In this document: one piece after another, positions 25,586 through 37,919 of the stretch
Numbering within the stretch: position 1 is the first letter of the stretch
Layout of the letters: every line of letters starts with the position of its first letter
Assembly (NCBI GenBank): GCA_037783415.1
Contig: JAZGTN010000170.1
Location: 3,949,501 to 4,013,500 of the forward strand
From: Leptasterias polaris
Lineage: Eukaryota; Echinodermata; Asteroidea; Forcipulatida; Asteriidae
Direction: 5' to 3'
DNA length: 64,000 nucleotides
Program-made: the position numbers and the translations under genes
Notes under the pieces: model-generated
What the model saw: the letters and a program-made list of their open reading frames with translations, nothing else
What the model was told of the DNA's origin: nothing
Databases searched by the model: none

Positions 25586-26429
25586 TTACCTGTTGACGGT
25601 CGGATGAGTATTACTCTGGGAGCCAATAAGCGATTTTGAGATGAGGTGGGCTCAATACTTTGACACTATTAGTTTGGGGTAAATTTGTCTGTACACATCA
25701 AAACCAAACAGTACACTCCACCATATTTCAATTACAAAAAGGCTAATGACATTTTGAATAGAGAATTTGATTTCTTTGGCGACTTGTGAATCCGAAAATG
25801 GACAAAAGTATAATGGCTGCAAATTAATGTATATTTTATGACTCACATCACCCGTCTTTTGTGCTGCAACAAACAAGCAAATAATAGGCCTAGCAATTAT
25901 GCTCCGCCCAATAAAGTGATTGACCAATCAGAACTGCGAACACGTTCTCAGCAGCCCGGACTCGCTGTTATTATTTACCCACGTGGACACCGTTATTCTG
26001 ACATGGTGGGCGGGGCTGAATGGTGAAGCTGTTGCATGCTGCGGACAAGATGCCGAACCCGGCAGCGATTTTGTTTTGCCAATTCACAAGTGCCCCCACC
26101 CACCCCCACCCCCCACCCCCCACCCCCCACCCCCCAAACAAATATCAAAAATATTACAACAACATTATGTTACCAAATTAACATACTATAAAGTACAAAT
26201 TTGCCTCAAATATGTCACAATGGACTTGAACTCAAATTTTCCTTAAAATAAGTGGTGGGGTTTTTTTAAGAGAAGAGAAAGGAAGCAAGTGTCTTTTTGA
26301 GTTGTATTAATTTTTACCGAGCAGTTGCATTTACACTGAAATTTGACAACAGTAGTCTGTAGACAGTTATCAAAAGGTATTTAATTATGACCGAGGGATT
26401 CGGAACAATAATTTTTCTCTTTACCTTCA

Positions 26430-26990
26430 AGGTTCATGAACTTCATTGCAGCAACACACATTCCGTTTCCTCTTGGTTGGAAACCGGCGGCAGTAGCCAT
26501 CATCGGTGTGCCGGGTGTAGCAGCTGTCCTCCCGCTGCACTGGAGTACTGGTGGTGTAGCTCCAGTACCGGGGGGGGGGGGGGGGGGGGGGGCTGTGTTT
26601 TTCAGCTCCTGTGTACACCGGGCTGGATTCGTCTTCTGTGCTTATTGGGGCATAATGTTTATCAGTACCGTAGTTGCCTACCAACTTTTCTCTAAAGGGG
26701 AAGTCCTTCTGTTTAATCGGCATGCAAGTGGAATTGGTGCCAATCAGTCTAAGGAGCTCGGCAATCTAATGAAAGTTCAACAGAGAAATAAGCCCGATGT
26801 GGAGGTACTTTCTACAGATGTCTTCAAGAAAAAGCAATTGGCCTCTATCCTAGAGCTTTCTTGTTCCTCGCAGCTCAACATCAATGTCAACGCTGTAGCT
26901 GTTTCTATACATGGGTACTTGCTAGTTAAATGTAAGATTTCTTTTTCTAAAAGAAAGCAAGGACGTAGTGCTTGCATTTTGCTGAGCTAA
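26430..26990 (+). other. Open frame of unknown status, broken in the duplicate
   Basis: A 184-residue plus-strand frame starts at 26436 with a hydrophobic N-terminus (IIGVPGVAAVLPLHW) and a second hydrophobic stretch (GIMFISTVVAYQL). A poly-G run in its middle could shift the frame. The duplicate at 10690-11060 is frameshifted and interrupted. An acceptor-like TTCATTGCAG precedes it. I recognise no family. It may be a decayed exon or chance. Confidence 0.25.
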
Positions 26991-27158
26991 GTGGGTTCTT
27001 TTAGGTAAAAAACCACAGGGGAAACTGACTGGGTAGTTTGTATCGTAAACCGGGTGTGATCCTGGCTATACAGCGGTGTTAGGTCAGTTGTGCGACTTCG
27101 AAATTTGTGACGCCCGAATAAAATACATTGACATTACAGGGAGACAGTCAACATTAGG

Positions 27159-28166
27159 TATGGAATTCCATATCTGCCGTCGTGCGTCGTGCGTCGTGCG
27201 CCGTGCGCCGTGCGTCGCCCGTCGTGCGTCGCCCGTCGCCCGTCGTGCGTCGTCCGTCGCCCGTCGTGCGTCGCCCGTCGTGCGTCGTCCGTCGCCCGTC
27301 GTGCCTCCTCCAAATTATCCCACGTTGAATTTTATTTTTTGGGGCAAAAATAACACTTGGTTTGAAAATAATAACCTTGTCGTATTAAATAAGTACTGTA
27401 AATAAATAAATAAAACTCAGCGGTAGATTGTATTTCTAGGCATAACTCATAATTATTGTGCACAACCATGACTTCAGGCCTTGTAAGTTGTATTGTAATA
27501 TTTCTGTCTGTTACATGTACACGATATCACAAATCAGACCCCCGGACATACCATAGTAACGTCGAACTGATGCAGTAAATACTCATAATGTTAGATTCCC
27601 TAATAGTTTCCACGAGATGAACTTATTCAGCATTATTTTGATGCCAGATACACATACAGTGAAATTTGTTGTATGCTGAAGCTTCGACATGACTTCAATT
27701 GCAGGTACGTACACACAAGACTTTAGAAAAGTGTTTTGTTAGCACTATAGGCTATAGTGCTGATATGCTGAAATCTTGAAATCCTTGGCCCTATCCCCCT
27801 GGCATAAAATTAAAATAAAAAATAAAAGATATATTTTTATTCTGAAATTCAAACCAAGTGTTATTTTTGCCCCAACAAATAGAATTTTACGTGGGATAAT
27901 TTAGAGGAGGCACGACGCACGACGGGCGACGGGCGACGGGCGACGGACGACGTACGAGGGGCGACGGGCGACGGGCGACGGGCGACGGGCGACGGGCGAC
28001 GGGCGACGCGCGACGCACGACGCACGACGAAAAATGGCATTATTATATGGAACTGAGAAATGGCAGAAATGGGATACAATAAAGAGCAAGAGGCGACGGA
28101 CGACGGACGACGGGCGAAGCACGACGGGCGACGTGCGACGGACGACGGCAGATATGGAACACCAGA
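27159..28166. mobile_element. Foldback element with GTCGTGC/GTCGCCC minisatellite arms
   Basis: The left end TATGGAATTCCATATCTGCC faces GGCAGATATGGAACACC at the right. Inside are GC-rich arms of GTCGTGC/GTCGCCC-type repeats (27176-27305, inverted at 27905-28025 and 28085-28150). A second inverted pair (CCAAGTGTTATTTTTGCCCC at 27850-27872 and its complement) lies further in. The end sequence resembles the foldback at 8831-9545. The target duplication is unclear, and the first spacer lacks the element. Confidence 0.7.
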
Positions 28167-29230
28167 GAGGGGCTTCAGTCAAAAAAAAAGAAAAACAAAA
28201 CACCTCAGTGATAATTTTAACGCAAGAAATCAATATCAAAGTTCTTTATAAATCTTTAAGGTTTCGCTTGAATTGTTTTATTATTATGGAATTCCTGTTT
28301 GAACCGGAAGGTAAGGTCAGGGTTTGTATTTAGATGCTGCTGGGTTGAGTTTGTATCGGGAAATTGGTAGGTTCCCTTCGAGTTCTGGTATTTATCTGAA
28401 AATACTCAAGCCGGCCAATTTGACAGCCACTAGATAACTCGATCGTTTTGTGCTTTTTAATCACTTATTATTTTGCGAACGTTTTCACGGTGTCATATTA
28501 TGTTGAATCTGTATTTAACTATTTGACTTGATACTTGATGAAACGTTAAATGTCTACAAAACAAGTAATACGTTTATAGAAATGCACAGCACGACTGCAA
28601 CAATACTTCAAAATGAGTCATTTATTATTTAAAAGCAAACGTTTGGTTACTCTTAGATTTAAGCTTACATTATTGTTCAGCAGAACATTTTACATAAAAT
28701 TAAATGTCACTCAATAAATCACGTTGTTTTGAGTGTCTCTTGGTTTTCTCTTCATTTTAATTTCAGGGTTCTGTTCATGATTTGTAAGGGGGGCATCCGG
28801 GGACATGGGCATCAATCAATGAGGAAGTCATCCCCGCCCCCGAAAATAAATAAACAAATACAAAAATCTTCACTTTACCGCACTCTTCCCTAAACTTAAT
28901 TGCGCAAAATACATTAAGAAGTTAACAATTAAAGCTAAAGCAATTACGGATACCTGAATAGTTTTACTTTATGTCTAATATCGAACTAAATCGTCTTTGT
29001 ACATAAATTCAATAAAATAATCCACATTTTCTATTTACAGGTGGGTTCTGGTTGGTTGGTTGTTGTTGTTATTAAAATCTGATTTTTGCAACAACTTTTA
29101 GCAAATTTTTCAGTTATGCACAAAAGTAAACTACAGCGTTGTAGGCCTATCTAACACCAGTGACCAATTATGCTGATTTTTGGTTAAGTTTTTATATTTG
29201 TTATAAGCGATTGGTTGCGTCCATTTCCAA

Positions 29231-29281
29231 TGAACCACCGGCTGCATTGAACCACCGGCTGCATTGAACCACCGGCTGCAT
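29231..29281. repeat. 17-bp tandem repeat, three copies
   Basis: Three perfect copies of TGAACCACCGGCTGCAT; the first spacer has two (12817-12850). Confidence 0.85.
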
Positions 29282-29304
29282 TGTTAGTTAATTGGCCTAT
29301 TTTT

Positions 29305-29668
29305 AATAAGCCATTTGCGAGTTACATTGGAATAATGTCTGGTACAATGACTTGTTTAGTCACAAGTTACCGCTTAAATTTGAATTCCTCAGACTATCGA
29401 GACAGTTGCTATGTCACATGATTAGGGGCAAGCTTTTGTATAGCAACCTCCAGATGAGCAAACCCTGGTACCATTATGCCATACACATCCATTCAGAATT
29501 GTGTATGGGTGTTCACCGTCTCTTACGTAACTAAGCAAAAGCTTGCCCTAATCATGTGACATAGCAACTGTCTCGATAGTCTGAGGAATTCAAATTTAAG
29601 CGGTAACTTGTGACTAAACAAGTCATTGTACCAGACATTATTCAAATGTAATTCGCAAATGGCTTATT
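29305..29668. mobile_element. 364-bp inverted-repeat element
   Basis: Arms of about 133 bases start AATAAGCCATTTGCGA and end with the complement. They enclose a loop of about 100 bases. The first spacer (12850-12890) lacks it, so it inserted after the duplication. No clear target duplication is seen. Confidence 0.75.
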
Positions 29669-32062
29669 GTGCATACACTCTCTTTCTTAGTCTACACTGC
29701 TACGATCTCGGTCATAACTCAATGGATCCCCAGGCCCCTGATCAATGTTGCTCTCATTACGCGGTCTGCACTCCAGCTTTGGTGGTTACTATAATTATTT
29801 TCACATTATCTTGATATTTCGGTCCACTCTTCCACTAACATGCACCAATACACACAAAAAATTGTTGTCACTGTTTCGTTAATAGTAACAGAGCAGTAAC
29901 AGAAAAGCGAGAACAACTATTGGAATCAGATGACAAGACAAACTCATTATCAAATAGCAAGGATTAATAGAAGTCGAATCAAACCACTGTGACTCGAAAA
30001 CCCATTAAATCCAGTCTTAAAAACGAGAAAAGAATCCTAAAGAAATAAATTAATATATAAAAATAACAACATTGGGTGAGAGACGGGGGATGGTAAGTTG
30101 TATTGTCAGGTGGCCTAATCTTTTTGGCCGAAATTGTAGCTTGTGTTTTTAATAGACTGTGCAAGTCTCGCGAGTATTCGAACATTGTGAGCCATTAAAG
30201 TGAGCAAGTTTATTTCCTCCACACGTTAAAGCAATGTACTTGGGACCAAAAGTGGTCCCCAAAATGTTCCAAAACGCGCGAGACTTGCACGGTCTATATA
30301 CGCTGACCTACTCATGAGCTGCCGATGACGTGGGAACTACAGGAGCGGTTGACCGTTGCTTTCCCCAGAATCGTTAGGTCGACATTCTGCGTGTTTAAAT
30401 ATTAACAGGTCAGTTTTGGTTAGTCCGTGGAGGGAAGACAGTAGATCAGTCAAACAAATTATTATAATGAGTTTCAATAATTAGAAAACTTGCTGTCAGT
30501 GTTTTTTATTGACATGAAGTTGATTTCCGATTGATTGCTCTGGTTTTAAGAAGGCATAACAGACTCAACATAATACAACATAGTTAATGACAAATAAAAT
30601 GTTCAGTCAAATATTGTTTTACTTTTGTTGTAAGTCTATTCTTTATCTCATTATTAATAGAGGAAACATTTCACTTGTATGAGAAACTTGGTTCTGAGCC
30701 TGTTCAGCTGTTTTATACAATTCATTTGGGTCATATCTGTGCAAAAAAACCATTCCCAAACTAACAAACCATGTCATCTCCCAAATAGAAATGTGATTTG
30801 TTTTCCTAAAAACAAAAACCGAAGAAACATTTGATTCGTTTTAATGATTGATATCTGCAGACCCTCAAAAGAGAAAATTAATTCTGGAAGATTTTCAAAT
30901 TATTTAAAAAGCGTGTTTTCCTTTTGACCGTTGGAAACAGCTAGCCTGCAGAGAAGTAGTGTATTTTGATATCATTAACATCGCAGGGTATACACCATGA
31001 TTACAGACCTACTTGAACGAAAACGGCAACAAATCATCTTTGCTGAAATTCATTCATAATGTTTTCAACCAATAAGGAAATTTAGTTCACATGAGATTAA
31101 ACACATTTTAACTAGGTAAACAACAATCATTTATTTTTGAACACCCTTCTCCGGTACTTTTCAGAAATATTCGCAAAAAACCCTGTTACATCATCACTCA
31201 TGTCATGTGATGTGTGGGAGCTCCGTTTTGTATGGCCGCTTTGTTGCAGCATGGATGTATAACAAAGCAAACTCCCACACATGACGTCAAAGTATTGTAA
31301 TTTTGACGCACGCCGTCAACGGCAGAAGTGTTTCTAGTTTTTCCAAACCTTGAGGTTGGGACCTAATTGTTTTGATCGATAATTACGAAAAATTCAGTAG
31401 TGTACAATTATCTAAATTAAATGTAAATGATAAACAAACGCATTATAAACAAGTTTAAATAGCATTCCCGTTTAAAACAAATTCGCTCAAGTACCTGATT
31501 AATTTTCTCCTTTTGAACTACAGCCTTTAATGGTTGATTATTACAGGTTACATTAAAGGAAGGCCATATATTGGTTCTTGTCAACGTAATGCTGATTTAT
31601 TGGCACAAGTATCACAAACGATACAGTAAAAGTCACATGTCAAAGTTTCAGCTAAATACAGTGTCTATTGCTGAGGAAACAGCAAAAAACGTTCACGGAA
31701 GCAAGGTGAGACGGGTATCAACCGCATCTCTGGCCACAGCATTCGCGAATGGACACCAGCCCTCAGTTATCTGATAAACGAATCGTTAAGTTGGATTCAT
31801 TGAGGTAAACATTCTCCAAATCAAATAACGAAGGGAGTCCTTTCTCAACATAGTTTCTACTAACAACAGTTGCCGGCTTCCTAAGTAAGTATTTTTTTGA
31901 CTAGTACCAATCCATGACCATACCTTTGATGATACCTATTATTATAACCAGGGTCGTTTGTTTGATTTAAAGTCCTTTTCGCAAATCATAGCTTTGAAGT
32001 CTAGTATTAGAACTTTTTTGAATAGAAACGATGATTAAAAATTTATAAACTAAATACTCAGA

Positions 32063-32068
32063 TTTATT
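32063..32068 (-). terminator. Polyadenylation signal of gene B
   Basis: AATAAA on the minus strand about 40 bases past the gene B tail stop, at the same place as in gene A. Confidence 0.55.
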
Positions 32069-32107
32069 GTTTTGCGAAATTACCTTTGTGGGGGTCAACA
32101 GCGAAAA

Positions 32108-35100
32108 CTACACCTGGGCGTAGGGTTCAGCGTGGTCATAGCTTCTTATGATGGGCGCACAAAGCGGATGCTGTACCTGCTGATGTTCGGCAGGTCCTCC
32201 ATCGCCGACCTTCGTGTCCTCGTACAGCACAAGTTCGGCAGATCCTCCATTGCTGGCCTTCGGTTCCTCGTACAGCAGAAGTTCGGCAGATCCTTCATTG
32301 CTGGCCTTCGGTTCCTCGTACAGCACAAGTTCGGCAGATCCTCCATTGCTGGCCTTCGGTTCCTCGTACAGCAGAAGTTCGGCAGATCCTCCATTGCTGA
32401 TCTTCGGTTCCTCGTACAGCAGAAGTTCGGCAGATCCTCCATCGTTAATCTTCAGTTGCTGGTACGGCCGAAGTTCGGCATATCCCCCGGGATCGTTGCT
32501 CTTCAGATCCTCGTATGCATTCACGTTTGTCTGTACATTTTCTTTATCGTGGGTTGGACTGACTTTCCTCTCGATTCGGCTCACACAGGGGCGTCGATCG
32601 CTACTGAAAAGTAGGGGGGACGGGCGAGCAAGTCTTGAAAAAATACATCTTACATTATTTGCACCCCACACCATTACTTGTACATTTAATTTCTGTGTTA
32701 CATTTTCCCTATTTTTTGTTTGACCAGGAGGCAAGTTACAGGGGGTGATATTTAACAATAACATCATCCGAAATGGGGTTTGGGCCTGGGTTTCCCTTAT
32801 GTAAAACCGAGATTCTAACAAATACAAACATCATATTCGCAATCCTTTTTAATTGAAACCACATTGCGACAATTTCTTCAGTAAAATTGAGAGAGTTTTT
32901 GATGTTTTTTGTTTCTTCTTTCGTTTTTCTTTTATTTTGTTTTTAGAATAAAAAATAATAACACTGAACAAACTGCTCCTATTTATTTTAATGGATTTTA
33001 CTATATTTTGTGTGTTGTGCAATTTATTGTAACAAAATGTAACACATTTGCACTTGCACGCACACACAGACTTCCTTTGTGGAGGGATCGTGTACCGTAC
33101 ATTATAGCATACACAAACGACACATTGAATGCTAACAAGGTATGTAAGCGGGATGTCTTGGACGAAACTTCGTCTATTGTCTGTATTATAGAAACGGAAA
33201 TAGGCCCAAAATACCATTCTGCGCGTAGTCCATCAGAAAAAAAGATGAAAATGAAGAAAACATTTCACCGTTTGTTCGCTATTCTTATATTTGAACAAAA
33301 ATTGTAATGAAATATTAAATCAAGAAAATGGTGTATATTTTTATATTGTTTTGCATATTTCTAATGAACAGTCAATCAAAAAGTGGGGGGGACATCTGAT
33401 ATGCTGTCCCCCCCAGTCTAAAAAGTGGGGGGGGGGACATGTCCCCCCCGTCCCCCACCCATCGATGCCCTTGGGCTCACAGCTAGGTAACCATCTTCAT
33501 CCAATTCCACACTGCTCAAAAATGACAGAAACACGTTGTCTTTTGTCAAGGTGTACTTTTGGTAATCACTCCATGTTAATCACCATGAAAAGTTACTTGG
33601 TAAAGAGCACTGGCAGCGAGCCGTTGATATTTTATTATAAAACATTGTTAGAAACAACCCCTTTGAGGAGAAATAGATAATTGTTCACCACCAAATCTGA
33701 ATCAATCTTAGAAGAACTTCAGGCAAGAAACTTTTCTCACCCAATTCTATATAGGTAACAAGGAAGTTTTTTCTTTCATTATTTTCTTGCAACAATACTT
33801 GGTTCTTATATAGGGAGCGCTTTTTATCATACCCTTAGGGGCGAAACAAAGCGCTCAGTATTTTCCTGCAAGGTATGTGGAGCTACGTTTTTGAAGAACG
33901 AGACCCTTTTCTTATAGCACCATGTAATGGTTTACAAGATGCTGTGGCGCAATATGCTGCCGATCAAACCAGGAACACCGGGACGAACCCCTTCTCTTTA
34001 CGATAAGTGCACTGGGTTCTTTTACGTGCATTACACAACACACGGGGCCAACGTCTTTACGTCCCATCCGAAGGACGAAGCAATAATGGTTAAGTGTCTT
34101 GCTTAAGAACACACGTGTCACGACCGGGACTCGAACCCACACCCTGCTGATCGAAAACACCAGAGCTTGAGTCCGGTGTTCTTATCCGCTCGGCCACGAC
34201 ACGCCACCAACATAGATGACCAATATTGAGCTTAATTTTGTTTACAGGTTTTTTAATGCATAGGTACGTTGGGCACACCAAATGAGGATATTGGTCTTTA
34301 ACAATTAGCAAAAGTATACCCTGCCTGTAATCGAGGGGGGAAAATGGGGGGGGGGGGTCAATTAAATATATTGGTCAAATAGTGGAGGCTTTTTCTTTTA
34401 TCATATCACCAAAATTAGGATATCAAATAATAAGAAAGTAATATTCGAGGATGGCGGCAAAACGCACCCATTTCCTCCTCCGGACGTCACTTCCGCCGGA
34501 GTCGTCGTGATTGTGCTTCTTCGTCGATAAAGCGCCACCAAAAGACATAATGCCAACGCCACCACCACCACCAGAGGAGGCCATATGTACCAACGGTCAA
34601 GGTAGGTTGATCCCTCGTTTGGGGGTGGGACATAAATGGTTGTTGATGGCAACAATCCTGGAGTAGTTGATGAAGAATATACATATTTAGTTACAAAGGG
34701 TGCGGATGTCGTGGTGGACGGAGATAGCGAAGAAGCTGCAGGTAGCAACATAGACATTATTAAATACTTGTCATCTTGTGGGCAACTCTGTACTCAAAAA
34801 ATTAATTTCCCTAAAAACTTACTCCATGGTCAGAAGCACTGCAGCTGTTGATATAGTGTAAAACATTTTGACAAACGATTCCCTTCTCGGAATGTGGTTT
34901 AAGAGAAAGGCTTTCAAAAACATTTCAATCTGAGAAAATTCATGCAAAAAGTTGTTCAGGCTGTCTATTCCAAATACGGATTAGTGTTCTTGCGTGGACA
35001 TAACCGCTCCGGATTTCGGGCGATATCTCAAAAACGCTACTACCTTTTGAATTGAATATTTCCCAGTCAGGTTAGTTTTCTTGTATACGAGTACACAAAT

Positions 35101-37919
35101 GTAGGATTAAAACAATCGAGCGATTCTTAAAACCAAATATATACTTTGCATTTAACTATAGGTCTGGTAACTTCAAAAAAGAGAGACAATCAACTTTACA
35201 ATAAAATTCAGCTGAAACTTTCACATAAATGACACTTATTGTATCTTTCTTTATAATGTTGCCTATAAAGAGGCAGTACGTTGACAAAAATCAATCTATT
35301 AATTACCCCACAATTCAGTACATCAATAGAGAAGCGGAAACCAAACAGAACTTACCAAGTGAAGATACAGGTGCGCCTGGTGTTCCAGTGGACGTACAAG
35401 GGCTACAGGATAGTACCAACGTGTTGCTTGTATCAATAAGGTTAAACATAAAACTAAAAAACCTGGCTGGATAGAACTTCGACATAACTATTGCCCAGCA
35501 GTGTTCTTGGCCCATTGGCCAAAAGCTAGTTTTCTTCAGGTATTTTTTATCAAAATAACGAAGGAATTCTTCGTGGAAATGGACAATAATTTGTTTTTCT
35601 TCTGCTCAACTCACATTCATGTGACGTCATCTCGCCTGAGAAAAGATTGGTAGTTTCAATTGTTCTTAATAGTGCGAAATTATAAATGTGTTTCCTTTGT
35701 ATTTCATTCTACGACTAGTCGTGTTTTTGATTAAAACAAAAACAATATCTTGAAAATCTGGATAAGTTGAAATTCTAACGCTATTGTTATAAGTTATGAA
35801 ATTAGATACAATCACTAAATCCTCAGGATTAAGTATAAAGGGGGGTTGACAACGTCTTCCCAACTGCACCAACCTTAAAGGTAGGTCTTGTGCAATTCAT
35901 ATGGGTTTTTGGTATAATTATAGGGTCATTCTGTGTTTATATGTAGGAATTTGTCACGAGGGACGAAAATTACTACTGATATTATTTATGATTACCAACC
36001 TGGTGATTCTACTTGCGCATAAATCTCCAATGGGAGCATCGTCCTGAGGCTTGGTTTTCCCCTCCTCCCTATATCCGATACGTAATATGAGGTCACTGTT
36101 GATGCAAGCACACTGGTCCTTTTTCGGGCCATCTTTACACCGGTCATTGTATACTGCTAGAGTGCCGAAAGGTGATCCATAACAGGTACCGAGGCTCGTG
36201 CGACGTGGTTTAGGTACGTCAAAAGGCTCACGTTCTACAGTTATGTAAATTAAACACAGTGCGTGGTTAATGGAATAATATAACAATTCTGCGTTTCTCA
36301 GGATGTCCCACGAGTTTACGAAACACTCGTTTTAAACTACTTATGGTGTATTGTAGTCCGAAGGTACACCGTCTCAACAGTTAGTGCTGCAGGTAAGCCT
36401 AACAATGTGACTAAAGCATGAAACTTCTCACATGGATTCTATACCACATATTTTTTTTTATATGCGGAGGCACTTTGAATCTGACCTTTGATGACCCCGT
36501 GAGGTCACGTCATTGACCTAAATTACAGCAAACAAATTTTATATTACATGCTTGTTATGTCATTGGCCTGTAAACTGCTCAGTTTTATTTCCCTTCTTGC
36601 CGGCAGGCATTCTCGTAGCATTTTAATTGGTCATGCGGTGCAACCGCCATATTGAATATGTTCAGTGGTAGTGCGAGAGGTCGTCTTCAGCTGATCCGAC
36701 GCCATCTTGGGAGCCTCTGTGGTTGCTTTCCACGCATCCCAGTCCAGCATGAGTGTCCTCAACTCAGCGGTTTCTTGTTGCACTGCATCCTTCTTCACCT
36801 GGTCGACATAGGTGAGTCTCCTCCTGCCCATGCTCCTAGCTCCATTGGTGAGGGTTGGGAGGGGTTTTGTTTGTTGGGATGTTTGTTTGTTTGTTTTATT
36901 TCCTTCTTTTCACTAGAAGTTCGGATTAAGAGTACGAAGCATGAAACGTTTAGAAAAGAAAAGAATTTAAATGTAGGCCTAGTTATGTTGACCCAGAAAT
37001 TAAAAATAAAATTGTTCCTTCTAAAACATGCGTATGACCAGTCAGTGTATAAGGAATCTTTAATCCCGTATTAGTGTCCCGTAAGTGCATACTTACCTCT
37101 GAAGTTTCTCGGTGTGGTGATGGGACATGTACCCATTGCTGTGCTAATCCGAGGGCAGCCAATCCAGCCCTGGCATTCAGCCCTGAACGACACAAAGCAA
37201 AGATTTGAGTTAAAGTTGAAGGAAAAGTTAGGTGAATCAAAATGAATGCAGTAAAACGAATAGAGTTCTTCGAATGTAACCATCAGTTATAATTTGAAAA
37301 AATAATTTAAACAAAATGTAGAAAGGACTGAGATTTTTGTTGATATCCATTTTGGTTGATTTCCACCCACTGAAACCTTTTTCCGTTTATTTCTTCTTGA
37401 TAACTATTTATTTGACCAGGTAATACTAGGGAGGAATTAAGATTCTTTAAATGAAAGCTTGGGCCGTTTCCGAATTAACGGGTGTGACTGCGGCTTGCCC
37501 AATATGGACGCCATGGTGTATACATGTAACTATGCCAGGTTTTATTTATAGTTGTGTACCGCATATGCTTCAAAATCAACGGCATGATGGGTGCCGATGT
37601 GGCTTGGACTCGGATTTCACCCAGAATAGTGGTATAATAACAGTAATAAATAAATTCCTCTCTCATACTAATTATAAACATTTCTTTATAATACTTGACG
37701 ATCAATTCTTCAAACTTACCAAGGACAGAAACGATCCAGTACATATACAATCCACTGGTCATCACTAGGGAGTTGTCTTCGCTGCTTGGCCGTATAGCCT
37801 GGTAGTGAAGAAGCATTGGAGGCTGATGAAATGACTGTCCACGTGACAAATAAGAGCAGTGTCCGAGATAATGATTTGAGGTTCAAAATACAAGAGATCC
37901 CGCAGAAAAACAACGCCAT
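32108..37919 (-). CDS. Gene B: receptor paralogue with transposon-interrupted tail exon
   Basis: Exons read leftwards: 37919-37720, 37182-37097, 36234-36000, 35402-35356, 34735-34468, and a tail exon starting at 33511. Phases match gene A throughout. Exons 1-5 encode a signal peptide (ending TVISSAS), all ten ectodomain cysteines, a Ser/Thr/Pro stalk, and the same membrane span (PPLVVVVALALCLLVALYRRR). The exon 3 donor reads gttggt where gene A has gtgagt, so splicing may be weaker. The tail exon is split at 32586-33473 by a hAT-like element. Read through, the frame stops about 18 residues into the insert, leaving only YLAV of the signalling motifs. Outside the insert (33511-33474 and 32577-32108) the exon is 508 bases, as in gene A, with no other break. 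The loss therefore looks recent, and could be polymorphic. Confidence 0.72.
32186..32473 (-). repeat. 48-bp coding repeat, six units, gene B tail
   Basis: Six 16-residue units aligned one-to-one with gene A. Four retain YEEP; the first reads YQQL and the last YEDT. They are cut off from the upstream exon frame by the hAT insertion. Confidence 0.85.
32586..33473. mobile_element. 888-bp hAT-like non-autonomous transposon in gene B tail exon
   Basis: The ends CAGGGGCGTCGAT and ATCGATGCCCTTG are inverted repeats with few mismatches. A perfect 8-bp duplication GGCTCACA (32578-32585 and 33474-33481) flanks it, and gene A has the single GGCTCACA at the same codon. An 8-bp target and CAGGGGC-type ends are the hAT signature. 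Poly-G/C stretches lie near the right end. No transposase is visible. Confidence 0.9.
33540..34333. mobile_element. TTAA-type MITE in gene B intron 5, split by a SINE
   Basis: This is the same element as 15383-15733 in gene A, recognisable on both sides of a SINE inserted at about 33798-34206 (left piece ends CTTGCAAC, right piece resumes GACCAATATTGAGC). Confidence 0.65.
33798..34206 (-). mobile_element. tRNA-Leu-derived SINE
   Basis: The minus-strand head at 34202-34115 has A box TGGCCGAGCGGATAAG, loop CTCAAGC (CAA) and B box GGTTCGAGTCC. The body contains CACTTAACCATTATTGCTTCG. It is nested in the intron 5 MITE and absent from gene A. Confidence 0.8.
36631..36840 (-). mobile_element. LINE 3' remnant in gene B intron 2
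   Basis: The minus-strand frame begins GRRRLTYVDQVKKDA and continues DWDAWKATT. It resembles the conserved C-terminal segment after the reverse transcriptase of many LINEs (GRPRxxWxDxxKxD, then RxxWR). Only this short tail is present. Confidence 0.55.

Noticed and set aside
27176..28150. CRISPR-like or coding arrays in the GTCGTGC repeats
   Set aside because: Repeats have no unique spacers, lie in inverted arms of a foldback, and the genome is an animal one.
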